DNA of 35,350 nucleotides from Vibrio hepatarius (GTDB lineage Bacteria > Pseudomonadota > Gammaproteobacteria > Enterobacterales > Vibrionaceae), in assembly GCF_018860525.1 (NCBI RefSeq), contig NZ_JAHKPM010000056.1, forward strand, positions 1 through 35,350, read 5' to 3'. The notes beneath the pieces are model-generated. The model was not told the DNA's origin and searched no databases. It was given only the letters and a program-made list of their open reading frames with translations. The position numbers and the translations under genes were made by a program. This document shows, piece by piece, positions 1 through 6,922 of the stretch (its first letter is position 1; each line of letters opens with the position of its first letter).

Positions 1-790
1 ATCAGCGAAAAATAGTATCCAACTGTAAAAAACGCGAGATACAAAATTGACGAAACCAACTCAGCGACCGTTTTTTTTATCATCTGGAGCATTTCCCTCT
101 CGTTTCGTGACAGCGCAGAAACTAGATAGAGACCAAATTTCCCCATGTTAAAAACAAAAGAGCAAAGCCCAGTCAAAAACCCTAGAACACCTAGTATGAT
201 CCAACCGTAAGGTAGACCGAACTCCAGCGTAGCTCCTAGAAATATAAAATACACAGCAGGCGAGGTTAACCACGAACCACCATCATTCATAACGTAACCG
301 AAGATGAATGCAGACGAACTAGCTAACGAACTGACCCAAGAGCTTCCAGTATCTATGCTGTAGGGCGACTCTTTTACATCAACACTCTCATTTCCAAGGC
401 TATCAATAAACGCAACAATCCCCGCGCCAAAATACCAACGCCGTATTTCTTAATCTTGTCTATATATCCGGTAGACTTGGATTTTTCTTGAGATTTATTA
501 CCGGAGTCGATACCACCATCGTTTTCAGACGCCAATTTATCCCCAGTCATTTTGCTCGCTGCAATATCTGTCGCTCGACCTAGATAGTAGTACGTACCGA
601 ATGAACGTATACGTGAACCAAAACTGCTTAACTCTGAGATTACTGAACCACAACGGAACTGAAGATCACCTGCATCGTCAAGAACGATAGTGTTCGGCTG
701 ACTTAAACAGCGAGTTAATGGCGTTATCCCAAAAATATCCTTGTCATCAACTGATTCAGCTCCCGTTCTTTTAGATAAGAACTTAAGTCC
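1..790 (-). pseudogene. Frameshifted remnant of a membrane protein, 5' truncated, running off the window
   Basis: Read leftwards, a long coding-like frame opens just after a stop at 791-793 and has no start codon. It runs through a stretch ending KSTGYIDKIKKYG and then stops at 374-376. A second frame, beginning WYFGAGIVAFID near 455, continues without a stop to base 1. Losing one base (or gaining two) around 415-455 explains the break. The second frame contains several hydrophobic segments (for example SPAVYFIFLGATLEFG and GWIILGVLGFLTG), so the product was a multi-pass membrane protein. The polar, Asp-rich first half followed by membrane segments resembles large conjugation membrane proteins, but I could not assign a family. 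It starts beside a terminator at 785-809, which suggests rearrangement. Confidence 0.6.
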
Positions 791-809
791 TCATTTTGCG
801 GACTTTTTT
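785..809 (+). terminator. Rho-independent terminator-like hairpin
   Basis: AAGTCC (785-790) pairs with GGACTT (800-805) and runs straight into T residues. No plus-strand gene precedes it within the window, so it may be a relic. It sits at the truncated 5' end of the minus-strand remnant. Confidence 0.55.
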
Positions 810-846
810 GATAAACAACTGCAAATTAAATATAAATAAATAAAAC

Positions 847-2010
847 ATGAACAAATCGGAAATATTTGACACACAAGAGCACAGGCTAAAGTCTATAGTC
901 TCACAGTCTGCGATGACTACCATTTTTTTCCCAATACTGATTGCGTTGCTTTATTTAGGATTAAACTTCTTTTCTGGTAGTGGAAGCCTTGATTTCAGCA
1001 CTTTCTGCTTTGTTGCCATCGCGCTTGTTGTGAGTTCCTTATCTGATATGTCAGATGCTTACTCTAGAATTACTGGTAGCCATGCGCTCGATATCATCCC
1101 TGCATCTCGCGCACTAAAGCGCTTTAAGTATAATACGTTACTCCCATCATTTGGCCTAACTAAACAATTCTGCATGGTTGTTTTGACAATTACCGTACTT
1201 GGAGATCTCGCTTCTGGTTATTTAACAGAGAGCGTTATTGTCACAAGTGTGCCTTCCGTAACATACAATGAATTTGCCTTACTTATCAGCTCCGTAGCAG
1301 CAATAACTGTATGCTCCCTGTCCATAATAGGTAAGCCAACCAATTATGACGTCACGAAATCTAATAAAAAAGTAGAGGCAGGCTTGATTCTATCTTTTAT
1401 GATGTTTGGTGCCTTGTCGATCCACAATAGTCATACAAATTTTGCGACCGTAACATTCAGCAGTGACAGTGAGGTGAAGGAAGTTCGAGTAAGTTACCTT
1501 GTAACGTCAGATTTACTGCTGTCTGAGCTAATAACACCAACAATATATGGAAGTGAAAAGCTTGCGATTAAGCTTCTCTCTTCTTTGGACGGTAATGACT
1601 TTTCTCAGAATCCCTCATTAGGTTCAGTTATCGCAAACGCTATTTTGTCGAACGCGACAATCAACTTAGGTGAAGAGCTGATCTCTCCACCTCCTTCGCA
1701 CTTATTAATCAAAAAGGGCTACCAAGAGCGCGACATCGAGTCTCTTAAATACTTCTTGAGCGGAAATTACGTGGCATATGTAAATTCTTGCCTTGAGATA
1801 ATAAAAGAAAGCAAAGGGTCTAGATCAAGAGGCTCTTATGCAGTCAGATTACTGCTACACCTTGTGGATGGAGGACTACTAAAGGTTCAAGGAATTGATA
1901 CTAAATTTATACCAGAACCTATCAGTGACGAAAGAAAGAGGGATATAGCTGAACTGATTTCTATACACGATTTCTTATCTAGCCCATCAACAAAAATTGT
2001 CGTGAACTAA
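847..2010 (+). CDS. Unknown membrane protein, 387 aa
   Basis: No family recognised. The N-terminal half is hydrophobic, with about four to five likely membrane segments (roughly residues 24-42, 50-66, 107-125, 143-160 and 178-195). The C-terminal half (about 200-387) is soluble, mixed-charge and probably cytoplasmic or periplasmic. ATG at 847 follows an AT-rich stretch without a clear Shine-Dalgarno. The gene stands alone, bounded by terminator-like hairpins at 785-809 and 2019-2041. The IS element lies directly downstream but does not interrupt it. Confidence 0.75.
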   Translation: MNKSEIFDTQEHRLKSIVSQSAMTTIFFPILIALLYLGLNFFSGSGSLDFSTFCFVAIALVVSSLSDMSDAYSRITGSHALDIIPASRALKRFKYNTLLPSFGLTKQFCMVVLTITVLGDLASGYLTESVIVTSVPSVTYNEFALLISSVAAITVCSLSIIGKPTNYDVTKSNKKVEAGLILSFMMFGALSIHNSHTNFATVTFSSDSEVKEVRVSYLVTSDLLLSELITPTIYGSEKLAIKLLSSLDGNDFSQNPSLGSVIANAILSNATINLGEELISPPPSHLLIKKGYQERDIESLKYFLSGNYVAYVNSCLEIIKESKGSRSRGSYAVRLLLHLVDGGLLKVQGIDTKFIPEPISDERKRDIAELISIHDFLSSPSTKIVVN

Positions 2011-2018
2011 AATTATTT

Positions 2019-2041
2019 GGCAGCCAACAGGCTGCCATTTT
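2019..2041 (+). terminator. Terminator of the 387-aa membrane protein gene
   Basis: GGCAGCC (2019-2025) pairs with GGCTGCC (2030-2036), followed by ATTTTT. It lies 9 bases after the stop codon. Confidence 0.75.
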
Positions 2042-2119
2042 TAGGCTGCCTTAGCAATTTCGCCGTAAACCCTCGCCCGATCTGAGGGCGGGGATATAAG
2101 GCGTAAAGTTCGTAGAACT

Positions 2120-2572
2120 TTAATCTGGTGTTGATTGGTTTTCGACATATGCCTTGAGCGTTTCGATTGTTGCCCCTCCTGCTGTACAAGCAAAGTAAGA
2201 GCGTGACCACAGTGCTGCACTTTTGCTTTGCCTTGTAAGGTGTGTGTTTTGCAGTCTTAGCATCCTTGATGAAATGGATTTAAGGTTGTTCACCATGACG
2301 CTAACCGATAGCTTTGGTGGGTAGGCTATTAATAAATGAACATGATCCTGTTCGCCATCCATTTCTATCAATTCACACTCAAGTTTTACACAAGCCGATT
2401 CAAAAGCCTCTCTTAATTGCTCAATCATAACTCCAGTAAACAACTTGCGTCTGTACTTGGTTGTGAACACCAAATCCACTACCAATTTGCTAACACTATG
2501 CCTTTTTCTGAGGTAACCATCTAGCTGACTATTATCGAACGCACTCACTTTACAATGCCTTATTAAACCCAT
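2120..2572 (-). CDS. tnpA: IS200/IS605-type Y1 transposase TnpA
   Basis: 150 aa, typical length for the single-strand HUH transposase of IS200/IS605 elements. The histidine pair is in DHVHLLIAYPP, and the nucleophilic tyrosine is in the C-terminal helix TLKAYVENQ (about residue 142). The SYFACTAGG segment ahead of that helix is also characteristic. The family cuts and joins single-stranded DNA at hairpin ends. All catalytic residues are visible, so it may be functional. The start at 2572 (MGLIRHCK) is plausible; an internal start at MSAFDNS-like sequence would also keep the whole domain. Confidence 0.9.
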   Translation of the reverse strand: MGLIRHCKVSAFDNSQLDGYLRKRHSVSKLVVDLVFTTKYRRKLFTGVMIEQLREAFESACVKLECELIEMDGEQDHVHLLIAYPPKLSVSVMVNNLKSISSRMLRLQNTHLTRQSKSAALWSRSYFACTAGGATIETLKAYVENQSTPD

Positions 2573-2605
2573 ATAATATGGGCATTGTACACATGAGCAC
2601 TGAAA

Positions 2606-2961
2606 ATGTTAAGAGCCACTAAAGTACGCCTTTACCCAACGCAAGAACAAGGTGAGTTTTTAATAGCTCAGTTTGGCGTTTTGCGTATAATAAAGCTCTA
2701 CATTTAACGTCTCCTATGTACCGCAAGCATGGTGTAACGCTGAATCCTAAAAAAGATATAAAGCCATTTCTTGCCGTTGCCAAGAAATCACGAAAATACC
2801 ACTGGCTTAAACAATATGACTCAATTGCCTTGCAGCAATCAGTCATCAACCTACACACTGCTTTTGATAACTTCTTCAATCCCAAATTAAGAGCTAAATA
2901 CCCAAACTTTAAACGCAGACATGGCAAGCAATCTAAGATTGCATCGCCCAACGGGCGGTGA
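2606..2961 (+). pseudogene. tnpB: Truncated, frameshifted tnpB (IS605 accessory nuclease) remnant
   Basis: ATG at 2606 begins MLRATKVRLYPTQEQ, a standard TnpB start, then hits a stop after about 33 codons. The continuing frame, NKALHLTSPMYRKHGVTLNP onward, is the next piece of TnpB. The junction near 2675-2690 is about 7 bases shorter than a normal tnpB, which shifts the frame. The frame then runs into the right-end hairpin at HGKQSKIASPNGR, so the RuvC catalytic domain and zinc finger are gone. It cannot encode an active RNA-guided nuclease. It starts 33 bases from tnpA, divergently. Confidence 0.85.
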
Positions 2962-2965
2962 GTAG
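2945..2965. repeat. IS right-end hairpin and flank, copy 1
   Basis: CGCCC-AAC-GGGCG hairpin followed by GTGAGTAG. The same 21 bases occur at 12230-12250. Here it marks the right end of the IS200/IS605-type element. Confidence 0.7.
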
Positions 2966-3178
2966 TCACGTAGTAATTCATCAGCTTCTGACATACTTGC
3001 CCCACTAGGGTTTACAATCTTATCCGCAGCCGCAGCGAAACTATTAACACATTACTTCGTTTTCAAAACTGTAAGCTCAGTTCTAAAAGAAGAAGAGAAG
3101 TTGTTGGCGCAACCGTACTTAACCAACAAGGTCAGCGATTATGAGAAATATGAAGGCGAAATAAACGAACTATGGTAA
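2966..3178 (+). pseudogene. 3' fragment of an unknown gene truncated by the IS
   Basis: A frame is open from the IS right end to TAA at 3176-3178. It encodes NSSASDILAPLGFTILSAAA and then a Lys/Glu-rich tail ending EGEINELW. There is no start codon. The stop overlaps the ATG of the next gene by 7 bases (ATGGTAA), a typical translationally coupled junction. The original gene was therefore first in this small operon before the IS removed its 5' part. The hydrophobic LGFTILSAAAAKLL segment suggests an Ala-rich or membrane segment. Family unknown. Confidence 0.6.
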
Positions 3179-3444
3179 CTAAGCAGAAAAAAGTCAAAAC
3201 TTTAACTCTAACATCGTTTGCCTTATGCCTTAGTTTGTCTTGTGCATTTGCGGCGATTTGGTTCGACATGCCTAGCAATTATGCAAAAGTCATGTTTTTA
3301 TTATCTGGCTTTTCAGCAGTATTACTTCTGTTCACTAAATTCAGCAAAACCGAGCAAACTGATACTGAGTGCACCAATGAAGATCCTATTGAGTCACCAA
3401 TAGCGACCATCATCTCTGCAATTAATGTAGGTACAAAAAAATGA
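3172..3444 (+). CDS. Small membrane protein, 90 aa
   Basis: It has two hydrophobic segments (about residues 12-30 and 38-53), a basic N-terminus (VTKQKKVK) and an acidic, polar C-terminal tail of about 35 residues. The topology suggests a two-pass inner-membrane hairpin. It overlaps the preceding truncated gene by 7 bases and the next small frame by 4 (ATGA at 3441-3444), so it belongs to a coupled operon whose first member was cut by the IS. Function unknown. Confidence 0.65.
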   Translation: MVTKQKKVKTLTLTSFALCLSLSCAFAAIWFDMPSNYAKVMFLLSGFSAVLLLFTKFSKTEQTDTECTNEDPIESPIATIISAINVGTKK

Positions 3445-3542
3445 AAAATGAGATCATGGTATGTGAAGTGCTATATAGTGAATATGCAGTATCAATCGGT
3501 CAAGGTAGCCTTGTCCAGTTTGATTCACTCCATAGATGGTAA
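3441..3542 (+). CDS. Short 33-aa frame, probably the 5' stump of a third operon gene
   Basis: ATG at 3441 overlaps the stop of the preceding gene (ATGA). It encodes MKNEIMVCEVLYSEYAVSIG and then VQFDSLHRW before TAA. The overlap is the best evidence for translation. The frame ends just before nadE-derived sequence begins, so a recombination event probably replaced the rest of this gene. A genuine 33-aa peptide is also possible. Confidence 0.4.
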   Translation: MKNEIMVCEVLYSEYAVSIGQGSLVQFDSLHRW

Positions 3543-3549
3543 GTCAGGT

Positions 3550-3792
3550 AAAATATGCCTGAATTTTAGCGGCATAAGCATTTGCGCCACCCCATGCTTT
3601 GGTAAAGCAGCGACAGCAGACCTTGAAGAAGACCGCCCACAACTAGCGGATGAGATTGCTCTTGGCCTTACTTACGACCAAATTGATGATTTCCTAGAAG
3701 GTAAAGCAATTCCTACGGAAGCAGAAGATAAACTACTTGGAATCTACAAGGCCACTGCTCACAAGCATGACCTACCAGCAGAGTTCTTTTAG
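3550..3792 (+). pseudogene. nadE: 3' remnant of nadE (NH3-dependent NAD synthetase)
   Basis: The frame ending at 3792 contains ATADLEEDRPQLADEIALG, followed by LTYDQIDDFLEGK. These match the C-terminal region of bacterial NAD synthetase, whose E. coli equivalent reads TADLEDDRPSLPDEVALGV, then TYDNIDDYLEGK. NadE amidates nicotinate adenine dinucleotide to NAD using ATP and ammonia. Only about the last 70 residues of a roughly 275-residue enzyme are here. The ATP-pyrophosphatase core is absent, so it is inactive. Sequence upstream of about 3580 in the same frame (from 3448) is not recognisably NadE. A second, shorter copy of the gene's 3' end lies at 4815-4874. Confidence 0.75.
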
Positions 3793-3830
3793 TAAGAAAT
3801 GATTGTTGTTTAGCCGCCCTTCTTTGGGCG
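3769..3830 (+). repeat. Direct repeat, copy 1: nadE 3' end plus terminator
   Basis: About 60 bases, from GACCT within the last nadE codons through the hairpin, recur in diverged form at 4815-4874. The identical core is AAGAAATGATTGTTGTTTA (3794-3812 and 4839-4857). Confidence 0.8.
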
Positions 3831-3839
3831 TTTTTTTTT
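3815..3839 (+). terminator. Terminator downstream of the nadE remnant
   Basis: CGCCC (3815-3819) pairs with GGGCG (3826-3830), followed by nine Ts. A strong intrinsic terminator, presumably that of the original nadE. Confidence 0.85.
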
Positions 3840-3991
3840 GATCTGGAGCTGGTGGCTTAAAAAAGTATACTGTAATTACTAAATGACACAGAAAAGAAAA
3901 TCAAAAATTCCTTGGTATTTTCCCTTATATCATAATTAGTACAGCACAAAGACAGGTGATCAAAAGCTTTACTTAAGATAAATGCTATTAA

Positions 3992-4210
3992 TCAAATTGA
4001 CATCATGTAGAAATAACACCCTAGTAATGAGAAAGATAAAAGTACAGCAAATGGCAAAAACACCAGAAAGATGGCTTCTATTGGATTTTCTAAAAAATCA
4101 ACCATCAAATTATAATTTAACCCTAAATACTTAATGTCTGGATCTATTAACTTGGGGTAAATCAAATAGGTGAGCATAATTAAAAAACCAAAGTAACTGA
4201 AGATAAACAC
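3992..4210 (-). CDS. Small hydrophobic protein, 72 aa
   Basis: It has two likely transmembrane segments (about residues 4-20 and 47-68), with DPDIKYLGLNYNLMVDFLEN between them. It starts at a GTG (4210) that lies inside the 3' end of the upstream gene (31-base overlap), indicating translational coupling. No family recognised. Confidence 0.5.
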   Translation of the reverse strand: MFIFSYFGFLIMLTYLIYPKLIDPDIKYLGLNYNLMVDFLENPIEAIFLVFLPFAVLLSFSLLGCYFYMMSI

Positions 4211-4551
4211 GCAACCTCCAAAACACTGTGACTACCATCAAAAGCATTTACTTCGTAATGAGTATCAGTATCTCCAAACAAGCCCTTTCCTTTCACATGG
4301 GGTGAAATTTTTAAAGCGTGAAAGGCGTGATGGGTAAAATATCTTATGAGTGATTCATCATATGTGCGCAACACGCATGACGATAAGGCTAAAGAAACTG
4401 CTTTAAGCTGACGAGAAACTATGTAAGAGGAGAGCAATCCTAGCTTTTTATTAATTCCCGCCAAAAGTTCTCTACCAAAAGCAGATGATGAAGAAAGACT
4501 TAAAAATAATGTTGAAGTTGCTACAACAAAAAGTATTACTTTAAGTGGCAT
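4180..4551 (-). CDS. Unknown exported protein, 123 aa
   Basis: The first 25 residues (MPLKVILFVVATSTLFLSLSSSSAFG) look like a cleavable Sec signal peptide. The rest is mixed, with a His-rich stretch (RYFTHHAFHALKISPHVKG) and no known domain. It overlaps the following 72-aa gene. Both lie between the two copies of the nadE 3' end repeat. Confidence 0.55.
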   Translation of the reverse strand: MPLKVILFVVATSTLFLSLSSSSAFGRELLAGINKKLGLLSSYIVSRQLKAVSLALSSCVLRTYDESLIRYFTHHAFHALKISPHVKGKGLFGDTDTHYEVNAFDGSHSVLEVACLSSVTLVF

Positions 4552-4938
4552 TTCTTTGTAAATAAATAATTATAAATTTAATGTCTTATCAAGGTTTCCA
4601 TAGAGCAAAAAAGAAACAGGAGGAAATACAAAAAGTAAAAATACCATCAAGTTGATGACCACCAAGCTGATTTTAGAAGATAGTGATATAAACCCAAAAG
4701 AAAAACCTATATAAAAATTAATAATGAGAAATTAATGTTAATAAAATCTCTTTCAGTTAGAAGCCCCGTGATATGATAAAGTCAAAATAAAGTATAAATT
4801 GATATCACACCCCTGACCTGCAAACAGAGTTTTTTAGCAAGAAATGATTGTTGTTTAATCGCCCCTTTGGGTGGCTTTTGAGATCAACATGGAGATACAT
4901 TAGCGTTAAGTATCTAAACCTAACCAATCAGGGAAAAA
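4552..4938. other. Gene-poor AT-rich stretch with a possible small hydrophobic minus-strand frame
   Basis: On the minus strand a 46-codon frame without a normal start ends with TAA near 4580. It encodes a hydrophobic peptide (SLVVINLMVFLLFVFPPVSF), perhaps a truncated membrane gene upstream of the 4551 gene. On the plus strand the second copy of the nadE tail repeat lies at 4815-4874. No other gene is seen. Confidence 0.4.
4815..4874 (+). repeat. Direct repeat, copy 2: nadE 3' end plus hairpin
   Basis: Diverged copy of 3769-3830. The reading frame over the NadE tail has lost one T (GAGTTTTTTAGC against GAGTTCTTTTAG), and the hairpin stem (CGCCC/GGGTGG) and T-run are degraded. About 1,045 bases separate the copies. 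Confidence 0.75.
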
Positions 4939-5136
4939 ATGTACTCAGTGTTTTACGCAAATAAAGAAGAAAAAGAAAGTAACCCAGAGAAAATGATTAA
5001 GCCAACGGAGCAACGAATCGAAGATGAAGGTAATCAGTACTACGACCCACCGCCTTTAGATGAAGACTATAATGAGAAGTACCCAAGACACGAGGTAAAG
5101 GAATTACAAAACCAAAGCCCACGAGAACAGATCTAA
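4939..5136 (+). CDS. Small highly charged protein, 65 aa
   Basis: The composition is dominated by Glu, Lys, Asp, Pro and Asn (for example QYYDPPPLDEDYNEKYPRHE), so it is probably disordered. ATG at 4939 is preceded by AGGGAAAAA, a reasonable ribosome binding site. No membrane segment or known motif. It could be a plasmid-borne small regulatory or structural protein, but nothing specific supports that. Confidence 0.5.
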   Translation: MYSVFYANKEEKESNPEKMIKPTEQRIEDEGNQYYDPPPLDEDYNEKYPRHEVKELQNQSPREQI

Positions 5137-5590
5137 GGAAAAAAGCCAAAAGTAAGCAAATCGCTCGCAGGAAAAACAGGGCTTAATATTAACAATTCCT
5201 TATATTGCCAAATAGTTAAATTTATCTTCATTTTGTAGGGACTTTCCTACATAAGAATGCTTGTAACTGCCTAAAAGCTTAATAACCCATAAGGCTTAAC
5301 AATGGTTACAATCAAGGTTATCTGCGTGTGCACGTCAAGCAAACACACACCTCATTCAAATAGATATTTTTCGTCAATAAGTAAGAAAAAAGCAGTAACC
5401 ATGAGCTACTGCTTTTATGGAGATTCGGAGTCCAATCTCCCAACTTTAATCGGGCACCAAACAGTTCATTAACTGCCAACAAAAACAGGCTAGAACCTTC
5501 AGGTGCCAGAAGAAAGCTAATTTTAAAACAATAAGGACTAATCTATGACTAGTGGTGAAAAGTTAATAAACAACTCTAACCAAATCAAAT
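5137..5590. other. Intergenic stretch with hairpins, no gene recognised
   Basis: It holds a promoter-like motif on the minus strand (5195-5213) and a perfect AAAAGCAGTA/TACTGCTTTT hairpin around 5389-5416 that could terminate transcription in either direction. It also has a GTGTG/CACAC inverted repeat near 5326-5350. No coding frame or tRNA was found. Confidence 0.5.
5195..5213 (-). promoter_or_regulatory. Recurrent promoter-like motif
   Basis: Minus strand TTTGGCAATATAAGGAATT. The same 19 bases occur on the plus strand at 14165-14183. It fits the window-wide pattern TGG(C/T)AATATA(A/G)(A/G)GA. Confidence 0.45.
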
Positions 5591-6229
5591 CTAATAGGAG
5601 TACAAGTAAAGTTTAGCCAATCGGTGAGCTTCTCGCTCTAGAGCCAAAACCTCCATAGGCTTGAATTTAAAACCAATTATCTCAGCTTTATGCTCTGCCT
5701 CACTAACCCCCCCCCCTTTCTCTGCAATCCAGTACCATGTAAACGCCTTCTTGTCATGGCCTTTTGATTCAAGAATACGCGCCATTTCCAGCATAGCTTC
5801 TGTATACCCTAGTTTTGCAGCATTATTGTAACTTTCCAGCGCTGCATCCAAGTCTACCTCCCCTAACTCTCCACTTTGATAGATCCTTGCGAGGCGCAAC
5901 ATTGCATGACCATTAAAGTACTTAGGTTCTGCTGCCTTTTTGTACCATTTTGCAGCATTTTTTAAATCACCCTTTTTGTCGTATCTCACTGCCAGAGTGT
6001 ACCGTGCATCGACACTACCTCTTTCCGAAGCCAAGTTTAGGTAATGCATCGACATCTGTTCATCTTTTTTAACATTCCTTCCTGAGCTGTACATATTTGC
6101 TAACTCATACAAATCTTCTGCCCCACCTTGAGAAAGTCGATCTACTTTGTTTGTCACGGCACAGCCAGTAATCATTAACGCTGAAGTAACCAAAAGACAT
6201 ATTTTTATTACTTTAATTTTAAATTTCAT
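5591..6229 (-). CDS. Sel1-repeat lipoprotein with a 10-base homopolymer
   Basis: 212 aa. The N-terminal signal ends in the lipobox LMITGC (Cys23), so the protein should be lipidated and membrane anchored. Residues about 35-185 are Sel1-like (TPR-related) repeats, with units such as EDLYELANMYSSGRNVKKDE, ARYTLAVRYDKKGDLKNAAK and AMLRLARIYQSGELGEVDLD. Sel1 repeats are protein-protein interaction scaffolds. Ten consecutive Cs at 5707-5716 read as ten Gs on the coding strand and encode part of EKGGGVSEA. The frame is intact at this length. A gain or loss of one base would change the last ~35 residues, so the gene may be phase variable. Its terminator is not obvious. Confidence 0.8.
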   Translation of the reverse strand: MKFKIKVIKICLLVTSALMITGCAVTNKVDRLSQGGAEDLYELANMYSSGRNVKKDEQMSMHYLNLASERGSVDARYTLAVRYDKKGDLKNAAKWYKKAAEPKYFNGHAMLRLARIYQSGELGEVDLDAALESYNNAAKLGYTEAMLEMARILESKGHDKKAFTWYWIAEKGGGVSEAEHKAEIIGFKFKPMEVLALEREAHRLAKLYLYSY

Positions 6230-6338
6230 TTTTCAGTTGTATTTTTTTTTATTTTCCCATTTTACCAGTCAATATATAAATTGTTAGCTATTTTTTAATC
6301 ATGTAGCTGTAAGTGTCTCATTCTACAACACTGCTAGT

Positions 6339-6361
6339 GCGATTCGTGTCGCGTTTTTTTT
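6339..6361 (+). terminator. Hairpin plus T8 in a divergent intergenic region
   Basis: GCGA-TTCGTG-TCGC (6339-6352) is followed by G and eight Ts. It lies between two divergent genes (6229 minus, 6443 plus), where no plus-strand coding region ends. It could end a short untranslated RNA or be a relic. Confidence 0.5.
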
Positions 6362-6397
6362 GCTTTTAACAAGTAAATGTCTTTTTTATATGACTTT

Positions 6398-6416
6398 TAT
6401 GTAGTAATATTATGCC
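6398..6416 (+). promoter_or_regulatory. Recurrent promoter-like motif upstream of the 141-aa gene
   Basis: TATGTAGTAATATTATGCC, 27 bases before the start at 6443. A variant of the TGTGG(C/T)A-AT-rich motif seen throughout the window. Confidence 0.45.
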
Positions 6417-6442
6417 TCTCGATAAAGGGATAATAACAAAAA

Positions 6443-6868
6443 GTGGTGGATACATTGTCTATTCTAGATGAAACCTCAATTACTATCGAAAGCATCTTCA
6501 ACGTTGATGCGCTTAAAGTTGGCTTAAATCCACCTCGCTCTCTAAAGCTTTTGTTAGCTGAGCAAGGTGAGATTACGTGTGAAGCTTTCGGCTTAGATAT
6601 GTCAGACTCAGACATGTTTGAAAATGATGCCGAATTGATGGAGCTTATCGCCGAGACCGACTCTACTGGCTATGTTATTGAGGCAAAGATGCCTTTCGCA
6701 AAAGGCTTTGAGTACGAAGATGGCGAGGTGATTGGCTATCACCATGATCATTCAAGACTAGAAGTTATGCTATTCTCTGGCTCAACCATCGAAGAATGTT
6801 TTTCGAAAGCGGTAAGCTGGCATAATAGTAACATCACGATTTGGTCGTCCCAAAACCTTGTAGATTAG
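6443..6868 (+). CDS. Unknown acidic protein, 141 aa
   Basis: Soluble and acidic with no known domain. GTG at 6443 begins VDTLSILDETSITIESIF. A TTG 12 bases later is the next option in frame. Residues about 70-130 (STGYVIEAKMPF to IEECFSKAVSWHN) resemble residues of the next gene (LTGFIALFRCGY to VEQCAQKAIESQ), so the two are probably diverged tandem paralogues. A promoter-like motif lies just upstream. Confidence 0.6.
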   Translation: MVDTLSILDETSITIESIFNVDALKVGLNPPRSLKLLLAEQGEITCEAFGLDMSDSDMFENDAELMELIAETDSTGYVIEAKMPFAKGFEYEDGEVIGYHHDHSRLEVMLFSGSTIEECFSKAVSWHNSNITIWSSQNLVD

Positions 6869-6922
6869 AGTAATATAGCGACTATTTGGTTGTCAAAAGA
6901 CCAAAGGTCGCATAGAGAAAAC

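Larger units (their letters stand above)
2050..2965. mobile_element. IS200/IS605-type element with intact tnpA and broken tnpB
   Basis: Divergent tnpA (minus) and tnpB remnant (plus) are bracketed by short hairpins, as in IS200/IS605 elements, which lack terminal inverted repeats. At the left there is a CGCCC/GGGCG hairpin near 2073-2091 and a perfect 7+3+7 inverted repeat at 2105-2121. At the right the hairpin around 2945-2957 is followed by GTGAGTAG. The exact ends are estimates. tnpB has lost most of its length and joins directly to the right-end hairpin. The element could therefore still move if TnpA is active, as a TnpA-only unit. It truncates the gene whose 3' end is at 2966-3178. Confidence 0.75.

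Noticed and set aside
2013..2210. 65-codon minus-strand frame at the IS left end
   Set aside because: Overlaps the tnpA 3' end and the end hairpins; no protein features.
2619..3005. 128-codon minus-strand frame
   Set aside because: Antisense to the tnpB remnant and spanning the IS right end; no independent support.
5389..5445. Possible tRNA-like segment with GATTCGGAGTCC
   Set aside because: No cloverleaf can be built; the hairpin at 5389-5416 is a simple terminator-like stem and no CCA end or T-arm is present.
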